A model generated the notes under the pieces. That model worked only from the letters and a program-made list of their open reading frames with translations, ran no database searches and was not told where the DNA came from. From Diabrotica undecimpunctata (lineage: Eukaryota; Arthropoda; Insecta; Coleoptera; Chrysomelidae): a DNA stretch of 64,000 nt. The DNA lies in NCBI RefSeq assembly GCF_040954645.1, contig NC_092807.1:52791481-52855480 (forward strand), written 5' to 3'. Both the position numbers and the translations under genes were made by a program. Below, piece after piece: positions 35,045 to 47,279 of this stretch (the first letter of the stretch is position 1; each line of letters starts with the position of its first letter).

Positions 35045-37601
35045 ATAGAAGGACTTCTTCTTCAAGTGCCATCTCGGTGGCGAAGGTCGACAATCATCAT
35101 AGCTATCCGGACTGTTGAGACAGCTTCTCTGAAAAGTTCATTTGATGTACATCCGTACCACTCTCTAAGGTTGCGCAGCCATGACATTCTACGCCTACCC
35201 ATGCTTCTCTTTCCTTGAATGTTTCTTTGCATAATTAGTTGGAGCAAGGTGTATTTCTCTCCAGGTGTCCGAGATATTCCAATTTTCTTATTTCAATTGT
35301 ATTTAAAATTTCTATTTCTTTATTCATCCTTCTCATAACCTCTTTATCTGTGACGTGTTCTGTCCACGATATTTTCAGAATTCTTCTATACACCCACAGC
35401 TCGAATGATTCCTGTTTTTTCATTGATGTCGCATTTAAGGTCCAAGATTCCATTCCATAAAACAAAGTCGAAAAAACATAGCACCTCGCCAACCTAACTC
35501 TCAGTTCCAATTTTAAATCCCTTGTACATAGTACTCTTCTCATTTTGTTGAAATTTGCTCTAGCCTTTTCTATTCTGATTTTGATTTCCTGAATGTAATC
35601 ATTTTTAGAGTTAATCATTGTTCCCAGATATGCATATTTGTCCACTTGTTCGACGTTGGTTGACTTTGGATGACTTTTAGTAGTAACTTTAGCACATAAG
35701 ACATCAAGCTAATGGTGCGGTAATCGCTGCATTCTCTTGCGTTTTTCTTTTTGGGGAGACAAATAAAAATCAACGTTAACCACTCTTTGGGTAATACGCC
35801 TGAACTATAAATTTGGTTCAAGAATGTCACTCATCTTGAATTTTTAAGATTTCTATAGGAAGCATGTCAGGTCCAGGGCTTTTCTTACTATTCATTGTTT
35901 TTAATGCGTGTAATATTTCTTCTTTTGTAATATATGGACCTATTTCTTCTGAAGTAAGTTCTATGTGCTCCAGATCTCCTCTTTCATCATCGAACAATTT
36001 GTCGATTTATTCTGCCCATCTTTGTACTTTCTCGTCCGTCCGGGTTATAGTAGTCCCGGGTCAATCCAAAAGTGCACAAGTGGGATTTGTTTTCTTAGTC
36101 TTGCCAGTTCTTTAACTTTCTTGTATAGGTTAAACAGATCATATTTATTTTGAAGGTTTTCGATCTCTCTGCATTTCTCTTTAAAGTATTTTTCTTTTGA
36201 TTCATTTATAATCTTCCTGATCTCGTGGTTTATCTCTCTGTATGTATTGTTGTCTTTGTTTTTAAATTGTCTCCGTTATTCTATCATATTAAGTATCTCG
36301 TCATTCATCCATTCTACTTTTCTCCTTGCGTAAATCTTTAGTATTTCTTTACAGAGTTCCAGTAGACAATGTTTTATTCGATCCCAGTACTCGTCAATAT
36401 CATTGGGGTTTGTGTTTAAATTGCTGCAGTTCACATGCAGTTCATGTTGGAGACATTCTTTAATTTAGGTTGTTTTAAGTTTTCTTGTGTCTATTGTAGG
36501 GATTCGTTAATGTCTTTTAATATTCTTAAAGGTTAGTGTAATCCTGGCGATAAGTGGATTGTGATCTGAGGCCACGTCTGATCTAGGATATGCTTTCACG
36601 GCTTTAACAGCATTACGGTATCTTTCATTGATCATAATGTTGTCTATCTGGTTACGGAATACATTTTCAGATGTATCTGCGGGCGATCGCCATGTATACA
36701 GTCGTCTGTTTGGTAACTTAAAAAATGTGTTTGTAATAATTCAGTTCTGCTCTTGACAGAATTGTAACACATAGTCTTCTCTTTCGTTTCGATTTCCCAG
36801 ACCATAGTTTCCCAGACCATAGACTCGTCAATATTATTGGTGTTTGTGTTCAATTTGTTGCAGTTCACATGCAGTTCATGTTGGAGGCATTCTTTTACTT
36901 TAGGTTCTTTAAGTTTACTTGTGTCTATTGTAGGGATTCTTTGATGTCTTTTAATATTTTTAAGGGTGAGTGTAATTTTGGCTATAAGTGGATTGTGATC
37001 TGAGGCCACGTCTAATTCAGGATATGCTTTCACGGCTTTACCAGCATTACGGTATCTTTCATTGATCATAATGTAGTCTATCTGGTTCCTGACTACTTTC
37101 TCCGATGTATCTGCGGGCGATCGCCATGTATACAGTCGACTGTTTGGTAACATAAAAAATGTGTTTGTAATAATAAAGTTCTGCTCTTGACAGAATTGTA
37201 ACAGACGGTCTCCTCTCTCGTTTCGATTTCTCAGACCATAGTTTCCTATACACTTTCCGCTGTGTCCCTTTCCAATCTTTGCATTGAGACCACCTAGGAC
37301 TATCGTAATTTCTCTTGTTTTCGTTATTTTTCGTTATTCTTAGTGTCTCTTTGACATATGGGTAAAATAATTCCACTTCTTCTTCGTCGGCATTCGCCGT
37401 AGAAGCATAAACCTGTAACAAATTCAGTTTGGCATAATATGTCACTAACTTTAGTACCATTACCCTTTCTGAGATAGGGAAATAGCATTCCACCGCTCTA
37501 TTAGATTTTTTATTAACTATTACTGCCACGCCGTGTCTGTGTTTATATATTGTGGCTTCGTTTGTTGAAAAAGAACCTTGGGTTGGGCCACCTAGCTTCA
37601 C
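35045..37601 (-). pseudogene. LINE with deleted RT core and internal tandem duplication, minus strand
   Basis: From 37601 downward: endonuclease start (HRHGVAVIVNKKSNRAVE), QVYASTANADEEEVELFYPY, then TWRSPADTSEKVVRNQIDYI and DVASDHNPLIAKITL. This last region is present twice in tandem (36389-36822 and 36823-37246). Next come the linker and GVLPKEWLTLIFICLPKKKN (35615-35830). The frame then jumps directly to DKYAYLGTMINSKNDY (35645 down), so the RT catalytic core is missing. The C-terminus has SWLRNLREWYGCTSNELFRE and the (GAA)n tail at 35050. Confidence 0.8.
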
Positions 37602-37604
37602 TGA

Positions 37605-37775
37605 TACCCTTCTTCTTCTTGACGTGCCCTATCAAGTCCCTTTGACGTTGGAGATTAACTTAGCGAAACTGTCTCTTTGAGCTATTCTAAAGAGTTGCTC
37701 AGCTTGATACCCAGTACATCGATATTCAACCTGTTCATTTCTTGAATAATATTGTGCATTTGACAGTCTTATTTT
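37605..37775 (-). mobile_element. LINE 3'-end fragment
   Basis: Minus-strand terminal codons (AQRDSFAKLISNVKG) and GAAGAAGAAG tail, directly upstream of the preceding LINE and next to a gypsy fragment. Only ~170 bp remain. Confidence 0.5.
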
Positions 37776-37779
37776 ATCA

Positions 37780-39990
37780 TCTACATTCTTTTAACAAGGA
37801 ATTCGCTGATTAACGACCTACGACCTGAGAGTCCTTGTCTTCTTCTCCCCTGCAGGACAGCAGGACATGTAGTGTAAACTTAATCAAGTGATCCGCTAAA
37901 AGATGAAGATAACGTTTTGGTGAGTTATTTCCTACAAATGCACCAATGGTATAAAGCGACATGATTTTATATGGTTCTTTGGCTGGCCCTAAATGTGATA
38001 GATGACCAATGTCTCGGCTTCTTCTTGATTTGTTGTTCTTGTTAAAAAGGTCGTATCTTTGCTATTATATGACCAATTCCCATATGGCCATAGTGAGAAT
38101 GAATGTTTTTAGCTAACTGTAAACTTGTTTACAAAATTATTAGATATGAAAATACATACGTTCTTTGTGTCTTAGTTTTTTATAAAGAAGTTCACCATTT
38201 TTAAATGTACAATTGTGTCTACAGATATCTCAGTGTGATTATTAACAAAATAGGGTTTCTTGAAAGAGCATCAGCTTCTTGGTTCGTTGTGCCTGGAGAG
38301 TATGTAATAGTAAAGTCATATTGCTAGAGATAGTACACTAGATCTCCAACTTCTTCATTGGTTTTTGCTTTTTTTTAAGATATTTTAATGCCTTATTATC
38401 TGTGATTACCCGAAACATTAATTCTATTAGACAATATTGCCAATAACGTCGCGCTTCTCTTATGGCGAGACACTCCAAATAAACTTTTTTTTGTTTGTGA
38501 TGGCGTGAATTTCCTTGAAAAATAGGCCACCTGTTGGTTGCAACTCACCATTGTCTTGTATCTGTTTCTCCTAAAATTGCTACAACTCCTAAAGCACTCT
38601 CATCTGTAAATAAAAACGTTCATTTCCGTGGGTCAAAAATTGATAAAATTTTACGCTGGCAAAGACATTCTTTAATTCGAATAAAGGGTTGCCTCACATT
38701 CATCTTTACATATTGAAACTCTTTTTATTACGTAAAAGATTATAAATGGGCTCAAGAGTTCTCGTATGATCTGGAATGTATTTATGATACAAATTTATTT
38801 TTCCTACCAGCTGACAAATATTTTTCTGATTTTGAGGTTTGGGAAATTGTTTAATAGATTTTAAGTAATCATGATGGGGTCTAACAGAATTGTAAGCTAG
38901 AACGTAAGATAGATACTTTACAAAAAACTGAGCGAATTTTGATAGTTTTAGCAAGAACCCTTCTTGCTTGTGTACACGAAGTAATTGTTGTAAGTGATAG
39001 AGATGTTGTTGAAAATCAGAAGAAAATATTAAAATATCATCAATATAATTTATGCAAAAGCCCCAAAGTTCGTAACGTTGAATTGTGGTGGCAAGTATTC
39101 GTTGAAAAATTGCTGGAGATATTTTTAAACCAAAAGGAAAATTTCTTCCATTGATAATGGCCGGACTGTGTAACAAACGACGTCTTATAGCGATCTTTTT
39201 CTCTAACTGGTATTGCCCAAAATCTAAATTTATATCCAAAACTGTATACCTTTACTATGATGTCCTTGATCTGCGGAAACAGTGATTCCGGTACGAAAAT
39301 TTTGTTCAATCCACGAAAATTAACACAGAGGCTAGATCGGCTTCCTTCTTCTTTAATATACGCCAACAAAAGAAGATTCCTCTATCAGTTCTGCTTCTAG
39401 TTATTTGGTTACTTGACTTTCAATTTCACGTTCATCCGGAATGGAACATCTAAAAGATTCCTTTGAAATATATTTATTTTCAATTACTATTTAAATGGGA
39501 ATAAGCCACAATTAAAGGTTAAAATACGTTTATTGACGTTTCAATTTCCACTTCGGAAATCGTTCTCAAAATACAATAAATTCTAAAATTTCCGAACGAT
39601 TCCGAAGTGGAAATTGAAACGTCAATAAACGTATTTCAACCTTTAATTGTGGCTTATTCCCATTTAAATAGTAATTAATTTAAAATGCCACAAGAAAATA
39701 GCTTCAGAACAATATATTTATTTTCTGAGAGTTTATGTAATGTGAGCCTCTTGATTTTTTACTTCTCCGACATCGTACTTGTGTTTAGCAAATATCAATA
39801 AATTTTTATCTAATATTTTAGAAATTTGTCTTATTTTAATGTTGTCTAGATTTTTTACTTTATTTAAAATGTCACAGTTTTCTTTAAATGTAAGTTATGT
39901 GCAAAGTATCGGAAAAACGTAAAGGGAACTTTTTTCGTACTTCTTTTCCCAATTAATGCCATTTTTCTAACAGTCAGTATAAAGATTTCA
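37780..39990 (-). pseudogene. Ty3/gypsy RT-RNase H-integrase fragment, minus strand
   Basis: From 39990 downward: a linker (FAKHKYDVGEVKNQEAHIT), an RT start (EREIESQVTK; EEGSRSSLCVNFRGLNKI), FPFGLKISPAIFQRILATTI and the catalytic INYIDDILIFSSDFQQHL (38706-39239), RT end, RNase H (FTDESALGVVAI near 38600; FRVITDNKALKYLKKKQK near 38400), and integrase pieces (LSHLGPAKEPYKIMSL, NNSPKRYLHLLADH near 37900-38000). It is split by a palindromic insertion at 39482-39710. Stops and frame changes are frequent. It ends where a LINE tail begins, near 37780. Confidence 0.75.
39482..39710. mobile_element. Palindromic insertion with perfect 15-bp TSD
   Basis: AATATATTTATTTTC occurs at 39467-39481 and 39711-39725. 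Between these lies a near-perfect palindrome (39482-39676; ~80-bp arms) and a 34-bp single-copy tail. The gypsy frame ENKYI is duplicated by the TSD on both sides, which confirms the insertion. The 15-bp TSD suggests reverse-transcription-type insertion rather than cut-and-paste. Each arm carries a cgattccgaagtggaaatt-type hairpin followed by GAAACG. Confidence 0.8.
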
Positions 39991-42189
39991 GTTTTTAGCT
40001 AGTCAAGTATTATGTTAAATTGAAAAACAAAACTTTTACCTTGTATATTTTTTTTTGTACGAGCAATATCTCTCGAGTTAAAGGCGAAAATATGGACACA
40101 AAAAGTAAAGATTCTCCAAAAATTAAGCACAAGGTTTGCGACTGACACATATCGTGATTATTGATACAAAATACAATCTAAAGTGATTCCAGCAAAAAAC
40201 AGACTCCTATGGAACATGTCCATTATGATTTGCTTTTAGACAAATTCCGCATTGACTAATACTGTAAGAAAAAGGTGTCAACTATATAAATTATGCAGGT
40301 TTGTCACAATATATAGTTGTTATGACTTTTATTGTTAAATTGTTCTTATTGTAATTCGTTTGTGCTTTCTCTGTTTCTTTGTAATTACGAGTATATTTAG
40401 TTGTCGGCCATAAAAGAGGAATTTTATTTAGTAGCAAAAGAACTGTTCCACATTATAAAAAAGCATATTTTTATTCAATTTTATTGTTAGGTCCATGTTT
40501 TGGTACGAAAAAGAACGAGTTTCTCTAAATCTTTATTATTTGTATCTGTTAAAGGGTCACCCTAGTGGATATTATACTGTCTCTTAAGTATCTCGAGACT
40601 CTGGAGAGAGTGAATGTTTCCTTCAGCGTAGAAATCTGAAATTTACGACGTGAAAAGCGGGCTCTTGGAGAGACCGCTCGCTGTCGTAGCGCGCCAACAG
40701 AAATATAGTAGGCCATGCGTTAGGGTTATTGCCATCGAAGTCATAAATAAGTTGGAGGCCTCCAGGATTCAAGATGGATATTCTTCGACTGGGGCGGAGA
40801 AAGCGCTTCCTGTGCTAAGGAATCCAAATTCGCGAGAATAAACCTGGAAGTGGTAGAGTTCATTAAAAAAAGCACTTAGTTAAAGTTTCGACGTCAATAT
40901 AACTTTTTGATTCAAGGACCAGTTTTACATTATGCAAAGTTTTCTCTTTTTAGACGCCAAATTAAAATATATTTTTTTAAAAGCATATGTTAATATAAAT
41001 ATATCTTTAGAATTTATTATTAAACACACTGTAACAGTAAATTAGTAAAATCACATTAATTATCATTATTATTATCAAAGTTACACGTGGTGTCTTGTTC
41101 ATTGTAGAGTATTAGCCCACTGTTTATTCTAAGAACTCCAATTATTTTTATACATTCTATTTTTAAATACTATTTGAAGAACTAGATGAAGTTCAAGGCG
41201 GCTTTTCTTTTTATCTTATCTTTGCCAAGTTTTCGTTTTGTATATTTTTTGTCCAAATACTTTAGTGCATGTCTATTTTCATTATATATACCTTATTTTT
41301 TAAAATATCTGTTTTTTGCTCTTGTAAATTTTCAAAATTGTTGCTCTCCTCTTGTTTTATGTTCTTAGATTATAAGTAAAATTTTCTATAAGTTATTTGT
41401 ATAAAATATTTTCGGATATACCTTCTACAAAAATTACCTTTATAAAAGTTACCTTTTATTAAAATCTTTAGTTCTCCACCATTGAATTCAGATATATTTA
41501 TAGTTCGTTGCCTACCAATATTCATAACTTTTATCAACATTTAGTCCACCTTCAATAATACCCAATTTACAAATTTTTCAACAAACTTTCAGTATAAATC
41601 ATACTTGAAATTACAACATAATTATGGTTGCTACTGTTATTATCCATCAAATTTTAACACATTTAATTTTACACATTTAGACACATGACTCTGGTTACAT
41701 TGACTGCTTTGTTCAGACTTCCATCCTTATTTGCCGTATTAATCAGTTGCTATCAATAAGTCCTCACACACACTTTGTCTAAGGACTAGCAACCCCAGTG
41801 AAGCCTTACGTTGCCATGTAATCAATTCCTTTTGCAACTTAAACATCATAATCTTTATTTATCAAAAATGTACATCCTTGTACATTTTTTATAAAAGTGA
41901 CTTCAAACATGTACATCCAGTAAGTATTAACCAAACTTTTTGTAATAACCTTGGTCAAAATTTTAACTTTCCCGTAAGTGATTTAATTAAAGTGATTATA
42001 CTTTTTAGGATAGCACTGATTATGGAATATTTATTTCCAAAACGTTCTGTGATGTATCCCGATAGGGTTTTTATTATTATACCTCTTATAAAGGAATTTT
42101 TAAATAAATTTTTGTAATACATGGTATACAGCCAACTATAGGAAATTAGTTTCATTGTGAAAAATGCTCACGTATTTCAAAACGCAGAC
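39991..42189. other. Mostly AT-rich; one GC-richer island near 40610-40850
   Basis: No known gene. The island has a 63-aa open frame (40650-40841) without recognisable motifs. A short perfect inverted repeat (aaaatgtacat ... atgtacatttt type) is near 41866-41892. The hydrophobic open frames near 41186 look like AT-rich chance frames. Confidence 0.4.
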
Positions 42190-43295
42190 GGAAAAAATTA
42201 TAATTCCGAGCAACATTGCAAAGAATGGGAGAGATTCATCAGTGACCTTTTTGACGATGATTTTCGAGAAAATGATTCACATACACATGTGTCCCAGGTC
42301 CCAGTATACTGAATTCAGAAGTTTAGAAAAGAAATACAGCAAGCCAAAAATAATAAATCACTTGTATTAGATCAAATCTCTGCAAACAAAATGTACAACG
42401 AAGGAATAATATCAGATTGGTTTGAGTCACTAATTATAACATTACCAAAGAAAAGCAGGCCCACCAAATGCAGCCAGCGATTTCAGATTTATAAGTTTGA
42501 TGAGCCACACACTTAAAAAACTTTTACGAATTATACAAAACTGAGTATTCCTTCTGTGCGAGAGTAGAATGGGTAATTAAGCAATTTGGATTTAAAAATG
42601 GTCTAGAAACTAAAAAGGCATTATTTTATGTTTGTTTCATCGACTTCGAAAAGGCATTCGACCGTGTACACAATACAATACACTTTTTGGTTTTTTGTGG
42701 ACAGCAGAACTTGACCACTACGATATAATAATGTTAAAATACTTATATTAAGTTGCCTCTATCCAAATTGGGTTGTGTTTTGTCACCCAGTTTTTTTTAT
42801 AAGGGTGTAATGTTTGTAATATAATGTTTGTGACAGAGCGAATAAGATAAGGCCGAGAAGTAATCAACAACATTAAATATGCTGATGATACAGCCGTTCT
42901 TGCAGAAAATTTTCAAGATCTCCAGATATTAGTAAATCTAATCAGTGAAGCAAGTTGTCGGAGTGGCCTTAAAATTTACATTTCAAAAACAAAGTGAGAA
43001 ATGAGAAAACTGAAAGCTTTTGAGATGTGGCTTTTTAGGAGAATTTTGAAGATACCATGGACCGATCATATTACGAATGAAATTGTGTTGCACAGAATGG
43101 GAAGAGCCAGCGAACTTTTGACCACCATTAAAATGCGAAGGACAGCATATTTGGGGCACATACTTAGAAATGATAAGTACGAGTTGTTACAGCTAATTAT
43201 GAATGGTAAAATCGAAGGAAAAAGGGGTCCTGCTATACGACAGATATCTTGGCTGAAAAACTTTCGCGACTGGTCAGGGTTAAGGGTTAAATTTA
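42190..43295 (+). pseudogene. LINE fragment with internal deletion, plus strand
   Basis: The linker reads EWERFISDLFDDDFREND near 42222 and EIQQAKNNKSLVLDQI near 42324. RT pieces include FIDFEKAFDRVH near 42640, NIKYADDTAVLAENFQDLQ near 42870 and LKIYISKTK. The next codons jump to LKAFEMWLFRRILKIPWTDH (43001 on), so ~200 residues of thumb are deleted. It ends at KRGPAIRQISWLKNFRDW without its usual last ~30 residues, where a piggyBac frame begins. Confidence 0.75.
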
Positions 43296-43312
43296 GTCTG
43301 GAAGACTAAATT

Positions 43313-44463
43313 TTTGCAAATGTGGGATAATAAGAACGGTACTGGTGTTGAAGCTATTTACTTGACAATGTCTTTAAATCGTTTCCGATTTCTACTGAGA
43401 AGTTTGAAGTTTGACGACTTTAATTCTAGACCACAAAGGAGAGAGCTGGATAAACTTGCTCCTATACGACACCTTTTTGGACTTTTTATTGAAATTTTTT
43501 AAAAAAAGCAAGTAATTGCTCAAACAGTTGAGCAATTACTTGTTTTTAGGGGAAAATGTTAATTCCTTCAATACATCCCCAGTAAACCATCCATATAGTA
43601 TAAAAAAATTTGCGTTAGTAGATAGCAAATATGCATATACCTATAATATAGAGATTTACTGTGGAACACAACCAACTGGTCCTTTTAGAATTGATTGAAG
43701 TAGCGCAAATGTTGTTAAAAGAATGGTTAAACCCGTAAGAGGAACGGGCAGAGACGTAACCATGGATAACTGGTTTACCAGTACACCTTTGGCCTTGGAC
43801 TTGATTCAAAAGCGATTAACTATTGTTGGTACAATTCGTAAAAATAAGAGGGAGCTACCACAAAATTGTATAACGTCTAACAACAGAGGCATACATTCTT
43901 TACTATTCGGATTCCTTCAAGAAAAATGTACCTTGGTAAAGTACTTTAAAAAAAAAATAAGGTCGTATTAGCTGTTGCAACCATGCACCATGATGACAGT
44001 ATTGATCCTGAAATAGAAAACAAGAACAAACCCGAAATAATAACGGATTACAATAAAAAAAAATTCGGTGTGGATCTAGTTGACCAGTTGTGTGCACAAT
44101 ATGATGTTTCCCGAAACTCTCGGCGCTGGCCACTCACCGTGTTCTTTGATTTATTAAATATATTAGGAATTAATGCGTTTTCCCTGTATGAGGCTAATAA
44201 TGTCACTGTATCACTCCCAAGAAGCACTTTTCTCAAGGACATTTCGTTTGAGTTAATAAAACCACTGATGTTAAGGCGACTAGACAACACTCACACATCA
44301 ACAGAAATAAAAATAAAAATTAAATTGCTTTTAAAAATAAATAAGGAAACTCCTAAAGAAGTTACGACTCGATCTTCGGTCCTTGGACGTTGTCAAATTT
44401 GTGGACGAGCAACGAATAAGAGCACAAGAAAATGTTGCAGCAGCTGTGATCAGTGGATTCGCC
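43313..44463 (+). pseudogene. piggyBac transposase remnant
   Basis: Pieces in order: GTGVEAIYLTMSLNRFRFLLR and LKFDDFNSRPQRRELDKLAP (43314-43502), FALVDSKYAYTYNIEIYCG (43516-43698), GTGRDVTMDNWFTSTPLALD with the second catalytic Asp (43723 on), IDPEIENKNKPEIITDYN and VDLVDQLCAQYDVSRNSRRWP with the third catalytic Asp region (43983 on), then the Cys-rich tail CQICGRATNKSTRKCCSSC. The N-terminus and the codons around 43500 are deleted, and frames change at about 43500, 43700 and 43970. The Cys-rich tail is cut at 44463 by foreign sequence. No TTAA-flanked ends were found. Confidence 0.85.
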
Positions 44464-44877
44464 CAGGGGTCGTATTTTCGAATTCATTCGAGCATATTTC
44501 GCATACGAAATTAGAAGAAATTCGCTTGAAATCCAGTTTATTGTATTTTCGAATACTGCGTGTACGAATTTTTTCGTATACGGTGACTCGAATGGGTCTG
44601 AACCATTCGAATTTCGATGTTAGTATACGATCAAAGCAATTGTTGTCATTTCAGTTGTCACTTGGCCCGTGTACGTCAGATAATATTTCGGCTGATAGTT
44701 TTTAATTGTTGTTATATAAAATATTTTTACATTGAACTTTGTTTTCATTAGCGGTTTAAATAATTTTTTAATAGAAAGAAATACAATTAATACCCTTGCA
44801 GAGGCGGAAATATTAGCAGAACCGAGAGGCAGAGTTTTCCCTCCCTTTCTTAACCATGTAGAGGATTATTCGGATGT
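44464..44877 (+). other. Unrecognised element fragment interrupting the piggyBac tail
   Basis: It begins CAGGGGTCGTATTTTCGAA right at the cut in the piggyBac zinc finger, and is rich in TTCGAA-type inverted motifs to about 44600. This is a possible DNA-transposon terminus. A short frame (INTLAEAEILAEPRGRVFPP) ends at the LTR start at 44878. Superfamily unknown. Confidence 0.35.
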
Positions 44878-46115
44878 TGTAACAGTCGCTACTTTTATTA
44901 CAATTTATATTAAAATAATAAACAATTTATATTAAAATAATTTCAGAGATGTAGTATGGGTTGCCTAACTTTAAGTGTTCATTTGCCCATTAAGTGTGTA
45001 TTTTTAATAATTTAAGTTGTCACTCTGATCTAATTTGGTACCATTGCGAACCAAAGAGATGACAGGAGATTAGGGAGAGTGGAAACTGGCTCTTAGTTAA
45101 CTTGGTTAACAAACTGTGAATTACAATTCACTTTTGATCGAGAGTTTGAAGTGGTACAAAGGTGGTAGTTAGCGAAAGAAAATCCAATTAATGCATAGAA
45201 TTTCCTTCACTTCAAGAAGTTAAATGTTCTAAGTATACCATAACAATTTAATTGACGGTGTTTTCGGAAACTCGGGAGGTTGAAGTGAAATTTCTAGCAC
45301 GGAATTAAGTAGCTATCTGGTAAAGAATTTTTTTTATATTATAAAAACTAACTTTTTGTTCCCACATCCCACATCCTTAAGGTATTCAGAATGACCTTGG
45401 GTCACGAATTCAAGCATAGTATGGCCGCTTACAATAATTCTGGCATAAATCTGATTAAAATTCTGAATTTTTCGTAAATCTCTGACATCTATTACAATTT
45501 CCACAGATATTTTAATGAACATTAGAGTATTTTATCTATATCCTATTATTCAGATTCATTATTTCATATTTTAATATAGTATTTTGTTCAAGGCCATTAT
45601 ATTTTTACTCTATGTGAAGCAAGGTCACGCTACATCCGATTGGATGGGTTTTTTTATCTACCATAATTATCTTTTTGCTCCGGTTTCTTATGCTGAAAGA
45701 AACTTTCCTCACTTCTTCTTTGATTTCTTTTTATCAATGTTGAGATTAGAAGTAACGGGGAATTGTTTTCAGCCACCTCCCATGGAATTATAAACTTCCC
45801 TCAGAACATCCGAGGGAGAGTACCACTTCAACTCTATAAGAATCAGGGTCATTGGGACAAGCCAGGGAGTATTGTCTACTCCACCCTCATTTTTTCTCTA
45901 GCCTGCACCTAGAGGTAGGGCAGGACCGTAATCATCGAAACTGAGCCAATTAGCACCAGCTCCGTGCTAATTTCGGACCTCAAGGAGGACTTCGCTGGAA
46001 CACCGAAGCCATTCGGGAGTATCCTTCCAGACAACTGTTTCACCTAGGAGGACAGTTGGTTTTTGATTCAGAACTATATATATATATCTTGTTTCATCAG
46101 TTATAGTTTTTTTAT

Positions 46116-46166
<51 letters not shown>

Positions 46167-46856
46167 TAATATAACTCCCCTTGGTGTAAGGTATCGGTAA
46201 GTTTGAGCTCAAATTCTACCCAGAGATTATCTTCCATTGGTTTTTTGTATTAACCATTTATTTCATTAGTAATTTTAATTATTTCATTATTAACTTTAAT
46301 TATTTCATTATTTGTTTACTTAACTAATTTTTTTTTATTCTTCATCTTGCGTTATTAACTCCGGTTATTATCCCTTCAGGATAATAGACCGTTTCAATTG
46401 TTTAACTTGGCTTGTTCCCATTTATGTATTATTTTGGTTATATTTGAATTTAGAGTTGTTTAACAATATTGTTGGTCATATTGTAGGTTAGTATGATATA
46501 TTTACTTGGCTATACGTTCTTCCAACGTTAGCATTATTTTGTTTAGGGTTGGTTTTAACCTAGATGTAGGTTGTACACTCTATATCAGAGTTATTCTGTG
46601 TAGTTTTCAACTTTTTATTATAGTTGTTTTCAACATTTCTTTTTTAAAATATTATATTGTGAAATTTTCATATACTTTTTGGGTAACTTAGAGATTGTCA
46701 AAATCTAAGAAGTTATATTTAATAAACTTGAATTTGTTTTGCATATAATTTTTTATTAATATTTCCTTACCTTTTTACATTTACAGCATTTTTGTTTATT
46801 AAATCAACTTTAATTAATATTAGCAGTATACGATACCTGGAAGAGTGACTGTTACT
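44878..46856 (+). repeat. 5' LTR of the integrase-only element
   Basis: It starts TGTAACAGTC. A mirror GACTGTTACT at 46847-46856 is the best candidate end (9 of 10 bases), giving an LTR of ~1.98 kb that includes a (TA)n array (46119-46162) and an AATAAA near 46720. An alternative end is TATAACA at 46112-46118. A tggcgccctc primer-binding-like site follows at 46881-46890, about 24 bp after the first candidate end. Confidence 0.6.
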
Positions 46857-47279
46857 CTTTTTAGAGTATTATCCCTCTTCTGGCGCCCTCAATTTGTTTT
46901 CTTTGTTAATTTTCATTATATCTATTCATTTTTCATATCTTCTTTTCTATCCATCATACATATTTTCCTGAGTTACTGTCTTTAAAAGGCATGCAAATTG
47001 GCCGTATCCATCCTTGAGTTTCTAGTGGTCATTCTCTTGCCTACATTGCTAGCCTAGCCACATTCCGTTCAATATTTTTTTTTCATACTTCTTTACTTAA
47101 TTGTTATCTATTTTATCCCATATATATATATATATATATAGACCACTCTTTTTATACCTCTCTCCTCCTACACACCCCAGTATTTTGCTACATTAGTAGT
47201 TGCAGATGCTCTTTCCCGTGTCCATGACATTAACGTCTTAGATCTGTCCTCTTTAACTCCTGACGCGTGGTATCAGAAT

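Noticed and set aside
41186..41368. Hydrophobic 60-aa frame resembling a signal or membrane peptide
   Set aside because: T-rich DNA gives Phe/Leu-rich frames by chance; no homologous motif or start context supports a gene.
45334..45793. Short frames repeated at 51361-51820
   Set aside because: They are within the two LTRs and repeat only because the LTRs are near identical.
46506..46691. 61-aa frame present in both copies of the integrase-only element (also 62742-62927)
   Set aside because: It lies within the LTR and is T-rich; conservation is explained by recent duplication.
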